Shown here piece by piece: positions 1-9,410 of a DNA stretch of 64,000 nucleotides. Origin of the DNA: AP-15 sp963736715 (GTDB taxonomy: Bacteria > Pseudomonadota > Alphaproteobacteria > ATCC43930 > CGMCC-115725); the NCBI GenBank assembly GCA_963736715.1, contig CAVTQA010000031.1, positions 1 to 64,000 of the forward strand. The letters are read 5' to 3'. The notes under the pieces were generated by a model. The model made no database searches. It was given only the letters and a program-made list of their open reading frames with translations, and was not told the origin of the DNA. Positions within the stretch are counted from its first letter, which is position 1. Each line of letters starts with the position of its first letter. A program made the translations under genes and the position numbers.

Positions 1-219
1 AACGGAGCTTCCCCCTTTCCGTACCATCAAGGCATTGGTATCGCAGGCTAATTTGTTTTTGATGGCATGGGGACGTAGCCATGTAATCCGGCGGATTTTG
101 CTTGTTTGATCAGGATCGATGGCTATGATGTTTCCATGTATATCGAAGCGGTCCCCAATCGCCACTCGCCCCCGGCCATCCTGTTGCGCGAGAGCTATCG
201 CGAGGCGGGCAAGAGCCTG

Positions 220-237
220 CCCCGGCGCAGGCCGGGG
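220..237. repeat. Palindromic repeat inserted in transposase 5' end
   Basis: Perfect hairpin CCCCGGC-GCAG-GCCGGGG, preceded by GCCTG. It interrupts the conserved N-terminal motif and shifts the frame. The same repeat sits at the matching place in copy B (6556-6573). Confidence 0.8.
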
Positions 238-254
238 TCAAGAAGCGCACCCTG

Positions 255-1910
255 TTGAACCTCTCCGACTGGCCGCACGAGCGGATCGCCGGCTTCAAGG
301 CACTGCTCAAAGGCGGCACCGTCATTCCCCAGGACCAGGATGCCATCACCATCATCCGCTCGCTGCCGCATGGTCATGTTGACGCTGCCCTCGGCACAGC
401 GCGCAAGATCGGCCTCGATCGGTTGCTCGGCCCAGACGGCAACCGCTGCCGCAACCTCATCCTGGCCCTGGTGGTCAGCCGCATTCTCGATCCCGGTTCC
501 AAGCTTGCCGCCGCCCGGGCTTTGTCGCCGGACACCGTGACCTCCAGCCTCGGCGAGCAGCTCGCTCTCGGGGTGGTCGACGAGGACGAGCTCTATAGCG
601 CACTCGACTGGCTGGCGGTCCGCCAGCCCTCCATCGAGGCGGCGCTTGCCAAACGCCATTTCACCGGCGGTACGCTGGTGCTCTACGACGTCTCGTCGAG
701 CTACTTGGAAGGCCGCTGCTGTCCGCTCGCCCAATTCGGCTACAGCCGTGACGGCAAACGCGGCAAGCTGCAAATCGTCTATGGCCTGCTCTGCGCTCCT
801 GACGGCTGTCCGGTGGCAATCGAAGTCTTCGCAGGCAGCACTGCAGATCCGACGACCCTGACCAGTCAGGTGATCAAGCTGAAGGAGCGCTTCGGTCTCG
901 ATCACGTCGTCCTGGTCGGCGACCGCGGCATGATCACCCAGGCGCGGATCAGCGAGGATCTCAAAGCGGCCGGGCTCGACTGGATTACTGCCTTGCGCGC
1001 CCCGGCGATCAAGGCATTGCTCGACGGCGGCGCCCTACAGATGTCGCTGTTTACGCCTGCCCCGGCGAAGGCCGGGGACCGCGACATGGCCGGCATCACC
1101 TCTCCCGAGTTTCCCGGCGAGCGGCTCATCGTCTGCCGCAACCGGGCCCTCGCCGCCGAGCGCGCCCGCAAGCGCGAGGATTTGCTCGCCGCCACCGAGC
1201 GCGACCTCGCTCGCATTGCCGCCGCCGTTGCCCGCAAGCGCCAGGCGCTGCGCGGCAAAGCTGAAATCGGCCTCGAGATCGGCGCCGTGCTCGACAAGCA
1301 CAAGATGGCCAAGCACTTCACCCTCGACATTACCGACACCAGGTTCAGCTTCGCCCGAAAGACCGATGAAATCACCGTGGAAGCGGCACTCGACGGCCTC
1401 TACGTCGTGCGTACCAGCCTGCCCGCCGCCGTTCTCGACGACGCGGCTACCGTGCGCGGTTACAAATCCCTCAGCCTGGTGGAGCGCGCTTTCCGCTGCC
1501 TCAAGACCGTCGATCTCCAGATCAGGCCGGTCTATCACTGGCTGGCCGATCGCGTGCGGGCCCACGTGTTTCTTTGCATGCTCGCCTATTACCTGGAATG
1601 GCATATGCGCCAGCGCTTGGCGCCTTTGCTCTACGACGACACCGACAAGGATGCCGCCGAAGCGCAACGCTCCAGCGTCGTCGCCAAAGCCGGGCGCTCC
1701 CCCGCCGCCGTTACCAAGCAAACCACTGGCCGAACCGAGGACGGCCTCCCAGTCCACAGCTTCCGTACCCTTCTCAATGACCTCGCCACCCTCACCCGAA
1801 ACACCCTGGTTACCGCCATCAGCCCCGCGCAACCCTTTACCCTGACCGCGCGGCCGACCCCCATCCAACAAAAGGCCCGCGACCTCCTCGGCCTCTCCCG
1901 TACCCAGTAG
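255..1910 (+). CDS. IS1634-family transposase (main reading frame)
   Basis: DDE transposase of 551 residues in this frame, opening with TTG at 255. Candidate catalytic acids are Asp in LYDVSSSYLEG, Asp in LVGDRGMIT and Glu in LVERAFRCLKT, in the order expected for the IS4/IS1634 group. The natural N-terminus starts at ATG 136 (MYIEAVPNRHSPP...) in another frame. A palindrome at about 216-238 adds roughly 23 bp and separates the two frames, so about 30 N-terminal residues are out of frame. A second palindrome at 1060-1077 is in frame and codes a short Ala/Pro/Lys stretch. Whether this copy is active is unclear, since it would need frameshifting or a late start. Confidence 0.85.
   Translation: MNLSDWPHERIAGFKALLKGGTVIPQDQDAITIIRSLPHGHVDAALGTARKIGLDRLLGPDGNRCRNLILALVVSRILDPGSKLAAARALSPDTVTSSLGEQLALGVVDEDELYSALDWLAVRQPSIEAALAKRHFTGGTLVLYDVSSSYLEGRCCPLAQFGYSRDGKRGKLQIVYGLLCAPDGCPVAIEVFAGSTADPTTLTSQVIKLKERFGLDHVVLVGDRGMITQARISEDLKAAGLDWITALRAPAIKALLDGGALQMSLFTPAPAKAGDRDMAGITSPEFPGERLIVCRNRALAAERARKREDLLAATERDLARIAAAVARKRQALRGKAEIGLEIGAVLDKHKMAKHFTLDITDTRFSFARKTDEITVEAALDGLYVVRTSLPAAVLDDAATVRGYKSLSLVERAFRCLKTVDLQIRPVYHWLADRVRAHVFLCMLAYYLEWHMRQRLAPLLYDDTDKDAAEAQRSSVVAKAGRSPAAVTKQTTGRTEDGLPVHSFRTLLNDLATLTRNTLVTAISPAQPFTLTARPTPIQQKARDLLGLSRTQ
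1060..1077. repeat. Palindromic repeat inside transposase, in frame
   Basis: Perfect hairpin CCCCGGC-GAAG-GCCGGGG, again preceded by GCCTG. It is the same repeat type as at 220-237 but with a different loop base, and it leaves the reading frame open. Confidence 0.8.
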
Positions 1911-1979
1911 GCACCCTTAATAGCGTATAATCATCCCGCTTACTCAGTAGCTTACGCACTCGCAAAGACGGAAGCTCCG

Positions 1980-1985
1980 ACTAGC
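1980..1985. repeat. Half of a 6-bp IS target duplication (ACTAGC)
   Basis: ACTAGC directly follows the right end of copy A. Its reverse complement, GCTAGT, directly follows copy B at 6790-6795. The pair becomes a proper direct repeat around copy B if 1980-4814 is turned over. Confidence 0.65.
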
Positions 1986-2112
1986 GGGTCACCGGCACCG
2001 CCGCCTGCGCCTGGGCCAACGAGCGATATCAGTCATATCCTTTGTCGTAGCCGTCGACGTAGTCGCGGCTGCCGGAGTAGCAGTCGGCCTGATTTGCTGA
2101 ACTAAATGGCCT

Positions 2113-3771
2113 TTATTGAAAGAACACGCTCATCTCCGCAAAGCTCTTCCTTTCCCAGGCGTTGGGAGCATAATCCCTGAACGCGGAGAGAAGCGCGCGA
2201 CCCTTGCTGGTATCGGAGATGCTGTTCGGCATAAGCACTACGACATGGCCCTGGACGCGGCCGGAGAAGCCACCTGCAATCGTCGCTTCCAGATCCTCAT
2301 TGAACTCTATCACAATGATGCGCGCGTCTGTCGGAAGCGTTACTGCAAGTTGATTTGAGGGCAAAACGAACAGGGCGTCGCGCCCTTCCTGCGTATATGC
2401 CTCCCTTGCGAAGTCAATCGCGGCGGCATCAAAGATCCGCTGGTTCGTCCAGCTCCATCTGTCGAGGAATTGCCCCTTTGCCGTCGTCAATTCATGATAT
2501 GAAAATGACGCTAACCCATAGAGCGCCATGAGCGCGCTTGAAACTAAGAACAAGCCTCTCGTCCATGTCGGAGTTCCGGCTGCCAACGCGCTCATCAGCG
2601 CGCACACGAACAGGAGAGTTCCGAGGGAACGAAAATAACGAAACTGATACGTAAGGGGCGTGCTGATATACAGCAGGAAGAAGACCGCAGCCCCGAGGAC
2701 GTAGAACCACAGGGAAAACAGTCTGAAGTTCTTTTCGCCAATCGTTTGAGGCCGCCAAAACCAAACCAGAGCTGCTACCAGAAGGGCGGGTGGTACGATG
2801 GCTGCGAGGTATGCGTTAGGCAATAGATAAGTGTTCCGAAGGAGGAGGTATATCAATCCAATCGCGTCCTCCCATGACATTCCTACAACCCAGGGGGCGA
2901 GGGAAGGGAACGCAATGCTGTAGAACGGTAAAGACCAACTTGTCTCCGAAACCATGGTTGGCCCCCTTGAGAGAAATGCGACGTAAATGGCGGCAATAGC
3001 TGCAACAGCTCCTAAAGCGCCGCCGATCATGCCCTGAGTGATCCGGCGGCGGAACGCCAAACAAACCAAACTGCCAGCGACAAGCGCGGCTACCAGGACG
3101 ATAACTCCAGAAAGTTTTGCTAGAAACGCGAGGAAGACAGCGGCTACGGCGAGCAATGCCGCGGGCACAGCGTTCATCTCCGGAACGCGGCAAGCCATCA
3201 AGACGATCCACGGCGTGGCGGCTTGCAGCAGGATCTCACCGCCATGATAGGTTGAAAAGGCGTGCGTGGAATAATGGAACGAGGCAATCAGCAGCACGGC
3301 TAGAGTAGCTAAGCTGGTTCGCGGGGCGAATTCCCGGACGACCATCACCCAGCCGATTAGAGAGGCTAACAGCGCTAACACCACCGTCAGCGTCATAGCG
3401 ACGCCGAGCGGCACTCCTATCAACGAGATCGCACCAGGAATCAGATATTGGCCGGGACTTCACACGGTGAGAAAACCAACGGTATCATGCGCGATATTTG
3501 CGGGATCAGGCGAGATAATGGAGTTCGCCGCCCCTAACAAAGTGCCGCGCCAGGCCAGGAAGCCAACAGCGGAATCCCAGTCGATGAACGGCGGAACCAG
3601 TAGGGAGATCCCTCCCAGCATCCCGCAAATCGCGAGTGCCGCGATCACCGCCGGCACGCAATCGATTGCCTGCCGATGCGAAAGGTCCCCTGTTGCTGTC
3701 CGCGTGTTGCCCGGTTCGGAAAAGCAGAGCAACCCAGCCCAGACGCCCAGCTGCAGGAGAGATTTCTTCAT
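2113..3771 (-). pseudogene. Polytopic membrane protein with in-frame stop
   Basis: Two same-frame open stretches (3771-3460 and 3457-2113) are parted only by TGA at 3460-3462. Reading through gives about 552 residues with no shift, and the local context TV-stop-SPGQYLIPG suggests a TGG Trp codon changed to TGA. The protein has many hydrophobic segments across its first two thirds and a soluble C-terminal part of about 100 residues. That layout resembles glycosyltransferase family 39-like or similar envelope proteins, but I see no diagnostic motif and give no function. The gene lies on the segment bounded by the two IS copies. It is likely inactive unless TGA is suppressed or is a sequence error. 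Confidence 0.6.
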
Positions 3772-4211
3772 ATCAAAGCGATATCCGTCAGAGTTCGGTG
3801 TGACAAAGCGATGGTCGGCCTCTTGCCTTTGACTAGCGATAAAGTAATGGGTCGACCAGCCGCGACGACTTGAAGCGTCGGGGTCGCCCTCCTAGCGCCA
3901 TTATGTCCCCCTTCATGCTGGCGCCGGCGGTGTTCCTATTCGGGCGATCGAGGCGCAGGATATCGCGGAACATTTGTCGCGGCATCGGCCGGCCATCTAA
4001 ACCCGCATTCCCTGGATGGTGCGATGGCTTTGAGCGCGCTGCGCGATTGTCGTTGCCAACGAAGCTCAAGGGCCCGATCATCGTACCTCAACACCCTCGG
4101 AATACCGGAGAATGTCGGTTGATTACGGGCGCGCCGAGGCTTGATTGGGGGATCACATATGACGGCGGCAGTAGAGGAAGCGCATTCTGCTCGCATTGGT
4201 CGACTGACGAT
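3772..4211. other. Stretch without a convincing gene
   Basis: About 440 bp between the broken membrane-protein gene and the spermidine synthase-like fragment. Short frames exist on both strands but none shows a recognisable motif or a ribosome site. The start of the next gene's decayed 5' region may lie here. Confidence 0.5.
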
Positions 4212-4814
4212 CCCGCCTTCAGGCGATAAATCTGTTTCTCGTAGGCTTTTTGGTTCTGTTTTTCGAACTCGCCTGCATCCGCTGGTTCGCAACCTATGTC
4301 GTCTTTCTTCAGTTCTTCACAATGTGGTCCTCATTGCCTCGTTCCTGGGCATGTCGTGCGGCTGTTTGGCGGCGCGCCAGCGTCGAGACTGGCTCAATAT
4401 CTTCCTTTCATCGCATTAGGAACCGTCATAGCAGCCGCTGGCAGTTTATCACCGTTGGAGCGGATTATCCATCGACATCGGTGGGCAAGCATCGCCTCAG
4501 GAAGTCTTTTTTGGTACGGAGTATCGGAACCCCGACGTTGCAAAATTTGCGGTGCCGATAGAAGCGGTCGCGGCGACTTTCTTCGTGCTCGTCGCCCTGA
4601 TGTTTATCGGTCTTGGTCAAGTGCTCGGGCGCGCTTTCGATGCCTACCCTGAACGTGTCCTGGGATATACGCTAACATCCGTGGAAGCCTTGCAGGGATA
4701 GCGGGCTTTTCCGCAATCGCCTTCATGGAAGCGCCGCCCGTGGCGTGGTTCCTCATCAATTGTGCCGGCGTCGCCTACCTGCTGCACCAAGCCGGCTCTC
4801 TGACCAGGTTTAGA
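4212..4814 (+). pseudogene. N-terminal fragment of a membrane-bound spermidine synthase-like protein, cut by IS copy B
   Basis: Conserved pieces appear in order but in different frames: LVLFFELACIRWFATYVVFL, then VVLIASFLGMSCGCLAARQR, then FFGTEYRNPDVAKF followed by LVALMFIGLGQVLGRAFDAYP, then SLAGIAGF and VAWFLINCAGVAYLL. These match the N-terminal membrane domain of large fused proteins whose C-terminal half is a spermidine synthase/methyltransferase fold. At least three frameshifts are needed to join them. The fragment ends exactly at the left end of IS copy B. The catalytic half is absent here. If the flanking inversion is real, the missing part should lie left of base 1 on the minus strand. 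Confidence 0.6.
4809..4814. repeat. Half of a 6-bp IS target duplication (TTTAGA)
   Basis: TTTAGA abuts the left boundary of copy B. Its complement TCTAAA ends in AA, the two bases visible before copy A (1-2). This fits a direct repeat around copy A in the un-inverted arrangement, but only two of six bases can be checked. Confidence 0.45.
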
Positions 4815-5716
4815 CGGAGCTTCCGTCTTTGCGAGTGCGTAAGCTACTGAGTAAGCGGGATGATTATACGCTATTAAGGGTGCCTACTGGGTACGGGAGA
4901 GGCCGAGGAGGTCGCGGGCCTTTTGTTGGATGGGGGTCGGCCGCGCGGTCAGGGTAAAGGGTTGCGCGGGGCTGATGGCGGTAACCAGGGTGTTTCGGGT
5001 GAGGGTGGCGAGGTCATTGAGAAGGGTACGGAAGCTGTGGACTGGGAGGCCGTCCTCGGTTCGGCCAGTGGTTTGCTTGGTAACGGCGGCGGGGGAGCGC
5101 CCGGCTTTGGCGACGACGCTGGAGCGTTGCGCTTCGGCGGCATCCTTGTCGGTGTCGTCGTAGAGCAAAGGCGCCAAGCGCTGGCGCATATGCCATTCCA
5201 GGTAATAGGCGAGCATGCAAAGAAACACGTGGGCCCGCACGCGATCGGCCAGCCAGTGATAGACCGGCCTGATCTGGAGATCGACGGTCTTGAGGCAGCG
5301 GAAAGCGCGCTCCACCAGGCTGAGGGATTTGTAACCGCGCACGGTAGCCGCGTCGTCGAGAACGGCGGCGGGCAGGCTGGTACGCACGACGTAGAGGCCG
5401 TCGAGTGCCGCTTCCACGGTGATTTCATCGGTCTTTCGGGCGAAGCTGAACCTGGTGTCGGTAATGTCGAGGGTGAAGTGCTTGGCCATCTTGTGCTTGT
5501 CGAGCACGGCGCCGATCTCGAGGCCGATTTCAGCTTTGCCGCGCAGCGCCTGGCGCTTGCGGGCAACGGCGGCGGCAATGCGAGCGAGGTCGCGCTCGGT
5601 GGCGGCGAGCAAATCCTCGCGCTTGCGGGCGCGCTCGGCGGCGAGGGCCCGGTTGCGGCAGACGATGAGCCGCTCGCCGGGAAACTCGGGAGAGGTGATG
5701 CCGGCCATGTCGCGGT

Positions 5717-5734
5717 CCCCGGCCTTCGCCGGGG
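5717..5734. repeat. Palindromic repeat in copy B, in-frame site
   Basis: CCCCGGC-CTTC-GCCGGGG, the counterpart of 1060-1077 in copy A. Both copies inherited it. Confidence 0.8.
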
Positions 5735-6555
5735 CAGGCGTAAACAGCGACATCTGTAGGGCGCCGCCGTCGAGCAATGCCTTGATCGCCGGGGCGCGCA
5801 AGGCAGTAATCCAGTCGAGCCCGGCCGCTTTGAGATCCTCGCTGATCCGCGCCTGGGTGATCATGCCGCGGTCGCCGACCAGGACGACGTGATCGAGACC
5901 GAAGCGCTCCTTCAGCTTGATCACCTGACTGGTCAGGGTCGTCGGATCTGCAGTGCTGCCTGCGAAGACTTCGATTGCCACCGGACAGCCGTCAGGAGCG
6001 CAGAGCAGGCCATAGACGATTTGCAGCTTGCCGCGTTTGCCGTCACGGCTGTAGCCGAATTGGGCGAGCGGACAGCAGCGGCCTTCCAAGTAGCTCGACG
6101 AGACGTCGTAGAGCACCAGCGTACCGCCGGTGAAATGGCGTTTGGCAAGCGCCGCCTCGATGGAGGGCTGGCGGACCGCCAGCCAGTCGAGTGCGCTATA
6201 GAGCTCGTCCTCGTCGACCACCCCGAGAGCGAGCTGCTCGCCGAGGCTGGAGGTCACGGTGTCCGGCGACAAAGCCCGGGCGGCGGCAAGCTTGGAACCG
6301 GGATCGAGAATGCGGCTGACCACCAGGGCCAGGATGAGGTTGCGGCAGCGGTTGCCGTCTGGGCCGAGAACCGATCGAGGCCGATCTTGCGCGCTGTGCC
6401 GAGGGCAGCGTCAACATGACCATGCGGCAGCGAGCGGATGATGGTGATGGCATCCTGGTCCTGGGGAATGACGGTGCCGCCTTTGAGCAGTGCCTTGAAG
6501 CCGGCGATCCGCTCGTGCGGCCAGTCGGAGAGGTTCAACAGGGTGCGCTTCTTGA

Positions 6556-6573
6556 CCCCGGCCTGCGCCGGGG
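6556..6573. repeat. Palindromic repeat in copy B, frameshifting site
   Basis: CCCCGGC-CTGC-GCCGGGG, the counterpart of 220-237 in copy A. Confidence 0.8.
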
Positions 6574-6789
6574 CAGGCTCTTGCCCGCCTCGCGATAGCT
6601 CTCGCGCAACAGGATGGCCGGGGGCGAGTGGCGATTGGGGACCGCTTCGATATACATGGAAACATCATAGCCATCGATCCTGATCAAACAAGCAAAATCC
6701 GCCGGATTACATGGCTACGTCCCCATGCCATCAAAAACAAATTAGGCTGCGATACCAATGCCTTGATGGTACGGAAAGGGGAAGCTCCG

Positions 6790-6795
6790 GCTAGT
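6790..6795. repeat. Half of a 6-bp IS target duplication (GCTAGT)
   Basis: Directly follows copy B. It matches the reverse complement of 1980-1985, the base-perfect partner expected of a 6-bp target duplication. Confidence 0.65.
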
Positions 6796-7100
6796 CGGCC
6801 AGTGTTGCGACCTTCAGAGACGACGGGTCCCAGGGGATAACGGGGGCCGCGGAGCGCCTGTCAGGACGCCTGCGCCTTTTTCGCGGTTGGGCCTGGTCAG
6901 GGGAGGGGGACGAATGAGGCGGGCCGCGTTGCCGGGTTAGGCGGAGTGCGCAGCTGAGAATAGCGGCAAACCCCATTACCTCCTGCACACCCGGCCGGGC
7001 GTTAGGAACCGGGAGCAGGTTGCGTATCTTCGCGCGGCGAACATTCCAGTGGTTGGCGGCATTCGCGAGGGTCTCGCAGAGATCAACCGGCTGGCGCGCT
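6796..7100. other. Stretch without a convincing gene
   Basis: About 300 bp after IS copy B. Only short frames without recognisable motifs are present. In the un-inverted arrangement this DNA would join the sequence now at 1986 and onward on the minus strand. Confidence 0.4.
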
Positions 7101-7340
7101 ATGCGGTTTAGCGGAGGAGAGCAGATCGTAGCCGATCCGGTGGTCCGGTACGAAGCGCACGAAAAGGTCAGCGTCATCACCTTGAACTGTCCGGAAAAAC
7201 TCAACGCCATCAGTGCGGAGCTGCGCGTCAGCTTCTCGCTGCCTTCTTGCGGGCAGATCAGGATGCAGAAACAAGCGGGATCCTGTTGCAAGCCGAAGGC
7301 CGCAGCTCTGTGCCGGCTACGACATCTCGGGGAAACAACC
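7101..7340 (+). pseudogene. Enoyl-CoA hydratase/isomerase, 5' fragment
   Basis: The frame from ATG 7101 reads VITLNCPEKLNAISAELR, the typical start of a crotonase-fold protein. The next expected piece (FLRADQDAETSGILLQAEGR) follows in a different frame, so a frameshift lies near 7225. After about 75 codons the homology ends, and the oxyanion-hole and catalytic region is missing. A purine-rich GGAGGAG at 7112-7118 may be the original ribosome site of a start a little downstream. This is gene debris. Confidence 0.5.
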
Positions 7341-7436
7341 GGGGATGGACGATAGGCGCAGCAACCCGATCAAGGCGCATCGGCCATCTGAGCGTCCAGC
7401 TCGATTTCTCTTCGCCCGCCGCGTCTCGCCCGCCAA

Positions 7437-7626
7437 CCCGATCCCGTCGCGGGCGGAATGGAAGTCGCTCGACGCCGCCGGGTTCGAGCCGGGCGCGATT
7501 AAGGCGCTGGCGTTCGTCGCCGCGTTGAACGTCTACTACAACCGGCTCGCCGCGCTGCTCGCCGTCCCGACCGCGTCGATCGCGAAGCGCATCTGCGAGC
7601 GGACGATCCACGGGCTGCGGCTGTAG
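7437..7626 (+). pseudogene. Carboxymuconolactone decarboxylase/AhpD-like C-terminal fragment
   Basis: Reads EWKSLDAAGFEPGAIKALAF then VAALNVYYNRLAAL up to TAG at 7624-7626. This resembles the last helices of AhpD-like peroxidase-related proteins. The N-terminal half with the catalytic Cys pair is not present upstream in any frame. The assignment rests on about 40 residues and is tentative. Confidence 0.35.
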
Positions 7627-8081
7627 AAGGCGACCGAGTCCATCACCAAGCCGTACTTCTTGCGCATACGCCTCCGCGTCGGGATCGCGGTACGGCTCGA
7701 TCAGCGGCGCCTCCCAATCGATCTCGTGCGGGAGAATCATCGTGTTGCCAGCATCATGCCTGGTTCGCGACGCGCGCGCCATACTCCGCCCTATAGCGAT
7801 CGGACGGAACAAGCGCCGCACGGCGGTCTTTGCCTCTTGCTGGGATCACGCCAGCTTGTCCGGATGCAGGCGAACCGACCGCACCTCGCGGCACTGATCG
7901 ACACGATTGCCGCTCCGCTGGCCGCGTCGTCGTTCTTCGTCGCGGTGGCGGGGCTTTGAGCCATGGAGGCAATGCTCGGCAGCGACAGCAGCTCTGCCAG
8001 CAGAGTAATCTCATCGTCGCGGGGTGTCCGCCGGTACAAGCAATTCCTGCAGCCACGCCGCTACCCTTGCGGAGGAAAACG
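7627..8081. other. Stretch with no clear gene; possible minus-strand debris
   Basis: From 7744 down to about 7655 the minus strand reads MILPHEIDWEAPLIEPYRDP, which looks coding but soon loses sense. From about 8039 downward another minus frame opens MYRRTPRDDEITLLAEL. Neither is recognised. The last bases hold GGAGGA (8071-8076), the ribosome site of the next gene. Confidence 0.35.
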
Positions 8082-9179
8082 ATGAACGACCTGCCGCTGC
8101 GCCCCGCCGCCGAGATCGGCGCCGTCGAGGACCGCTTCTTCACCTTGCGCAATTTCCCGCTCACCGACGGCACGGTCATGCCCGAGGCGACGATCGCCTA
8201 CGAGACCTATGGCCGGCCGGCGCCCCCCAATGGACCAAATGGCGGCCGCAACGCCGTCCTGTGTACGCATGGATACACCGGCAGCCACCATTTCTCCGGC
8301 CGTAACCCGGCAAACGGCAATCAGCCGGGCTCGTGGGATGGCCTGATCGGGCCTGGCAAGGCGATCGACACCGACAAATTGTTCGTCGTCGCCTCGAACA
8401 TGCTCGGCTCGTCATTCGGCTCGACCAATGCCGGCGGCATCAACCCGCAGACCGGCGAGGCCTATGGCCCCGATTTTCCGAACATCACGATCCGCGACAT
8501 CGTCGCTGCGCAGAAAGCCTTGCTCGACCATCTCGGCGTCCGCCATCTGGTCGCGGTCGCCGGTCCCTCCTATGGCGGCTACCAGGCGTTCCAATGGGCG
8601 GTCGACTACCCCGATTTCATCGACGCGATCGTGCCGGTCAACACCGCGCCCTGGGCCTCCGTGAACACTGACAAGCAATTGGCCGAGTTGCAGGCGCGGC
8701 TTGCCAGCGATCCCGAATGGCATGGCGGCCGCTATTATGGCAAGGCGGCGTGCAAAACGGTGTTGACCGAGATCCGGGTCGAGACACTGAAGCGCTACGG
8801 CATCGAGACCGCCCTGACGCCGCGTTTCCCCGACCCGGCGGCGCGCGAGGCGGCGATCCGCGACCAGGCCGCGAACTGGGCGGCCAAATGGGATGCCAAC
8901 TCGCTGATCATCTTGCGCCGCGCCCTGCTCGGCTTCGACACCAGGCCGGATTTCGCCAGGATCAAGGCCAAGGTGCTCTACATCTTGTGCCGAACCGACG
9001 CGCTGTTCCCACCAAAGATCGCGCCCGATGTCATCAAGGCGTTGACCGCGGCCGGGGTCGAGGCGCGCTATTTCGAGCTCGACAGCGATCTCGGCCATTC
9101 CTCCAGCGGCCCCGAGCACGCCAAATGGTCGCCGGTGTTGCGCGAGTTCCTGGCGCCGCTGGTCGCCCGGCTGAACTGA
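8082..9179 (+). CDS. MetX-like alpha/beta-hydrolase acyltransferase (homoserine O-acetyltransferase family)
   Basis: 365 residues, near the family norm. The start at ATG 8082 is set by GGAGGA eight bases upstream. The nucleophile elbow is GPSYGGYQAFQW (Ser in G-x-S-x-G-G), the acid is likely Asp in LCRTDALFPP, and the base is His in DSDLGHSSSG. MetX proteins move an acetyl or succinyl group to homoserine, but this family also has members with other acceptors and plain hydrolases. The elbow here has Tyr where MetX usually has Met, so the substrate is open. It stands alone between debris and a broken IS630, with no methionine genes nearby. Confidence 0.75.
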   Translation: MNDLPLRPAAEIGAVEDRFFTLRNFPLTDGTVMPEATIAYETYGRPAPPNGPNGGRNAVLCTHGYTGSHHFSGRNPANGNQPGSWDGLIGPGKAIDTDKLFVVASNMLGSSFGSTNAGGINPQTGEAYGPDFPNITIRDIVAAQKALLDHLGVRHLVAVAGPSYGGYQAFQWAVDYPDFIDAIVPVNTAPWASVNTDKQLAELQARLASDPEWHGGRYYGKAACKTVLTEIRVETLKRYGIETALTPRFPDPAAREAAIRDQAANWAAKWDANSLIILRRALLGFDTRPDFARIKAKVLYILCRTDALFPPKIAPDVIKALTAAGVEARYFELDSDLGHSSSGPEHAKWSPVLREFLAPLVARLN

Positions 9180-9322
9180 GGCGTCGCGCCGGCGGCGCGC
9201 TCTCGCCGCAAGCTGTGGAGCGAGGCGAGCGCAGTAGGGCCAAAACTCCTTCGGTTGCGGCTTAGCCGCACCACGACCTTAATAGAGGCTACGACGACGC
9301 CGCGCTGTTCGGAATTGTGTCT

Positions 9323-9410
9323 TCAAGCAGGGACGGTCAGCCTCGCCACGTCAAAATTGTACATGCGGGCGGCGTTGCCGCCGGCGATTCCCGGATCGGG
9401 GTCCGGGGCA
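9323..9410 (-). pseudogene. C-terminal remnant of an amidohydrolase (COG2159 type)
   Basis: The minus strand reads IAGGNAARMYNFDVARL and then a stop at 9323-9325. The GGNAARLY-type motif is the usual C-terminus of amidohydrolase_2 proteins. Nothing upstream of about 9410 continues the protein, and the broken IS630 begins less than 100 bp further on, so the insertion may have removed the rest. Confidence 0.4.

Larger units (their letters stand above)
3..1979 (+). mobile_element. IS1634-type insertion sequence, copy A
   Basis: The ends form an imperfect 19-bp inverted repeat: bases 3-21 and the complement of 1961-1979 agree at 16 of 19 positions, and both start CGGAGCTTCC. One transposase gene fills the element. 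A second copy lies inverted at 4815-6789. Copy A differs from it by five instead of four C in the left end and by one extra G in the transposase. The right flank is ACTAGC (1980-1985). Only AA (1-2) is visible to the left, so no direct repeat can be read around this copy by itself. Family assignment rests on the transposase. Confidence 0.9.
4884..6657 (-). pseudogene. IS1634-family transposase, frameshifted (copy B)
   Basis: Same protein as in copy A but split. The stretch 6538-6254 carries the N-terminal part, and the frame then breaks at about 6373, where copy A reads GGTTGCTCGG and this copy reads GGTTCTCGG. The body continues from about 6323 to 4884 with all three candidate catalytic acids. 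ATG at 6657 is the natural start, and the palindrome at 6556-6573 shifts the frame as in copy A. Two lesions therefore separate start and body. Confidence 0.85.
4815..6789 (-). mobile_element. IS1634-type insertion sequence, copy B (inverted)
   Basis: Almost base-for-base the reverse complement of copy A, with the same 19-bp ends. It keeps both internal palindromes (5717-5734 and 6556-6573). It lacks one G near 6373 compared with copy A, and one C in the run near its outer end. Right flank is GCTAGT, left flank TTTAGA. The transposase frame is broken, so this copy could only move with help from another. Confidence 0.9.

Noticed and set aside
1035..1871. Long minus-strand frame inside IS copy A (and its mirror at 4923-5759)
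   Set aside because: It is the complement of the transposase gene in GC-rich DNA, without a ribosome site or recognisable motif.
3..6789. Composite transposon made of two inverted IS copies
   Set aside because: A composite would show the same duplication outside both copies. The matching hexamer is instead inside copy A and outside copy B, which fits inversion better.
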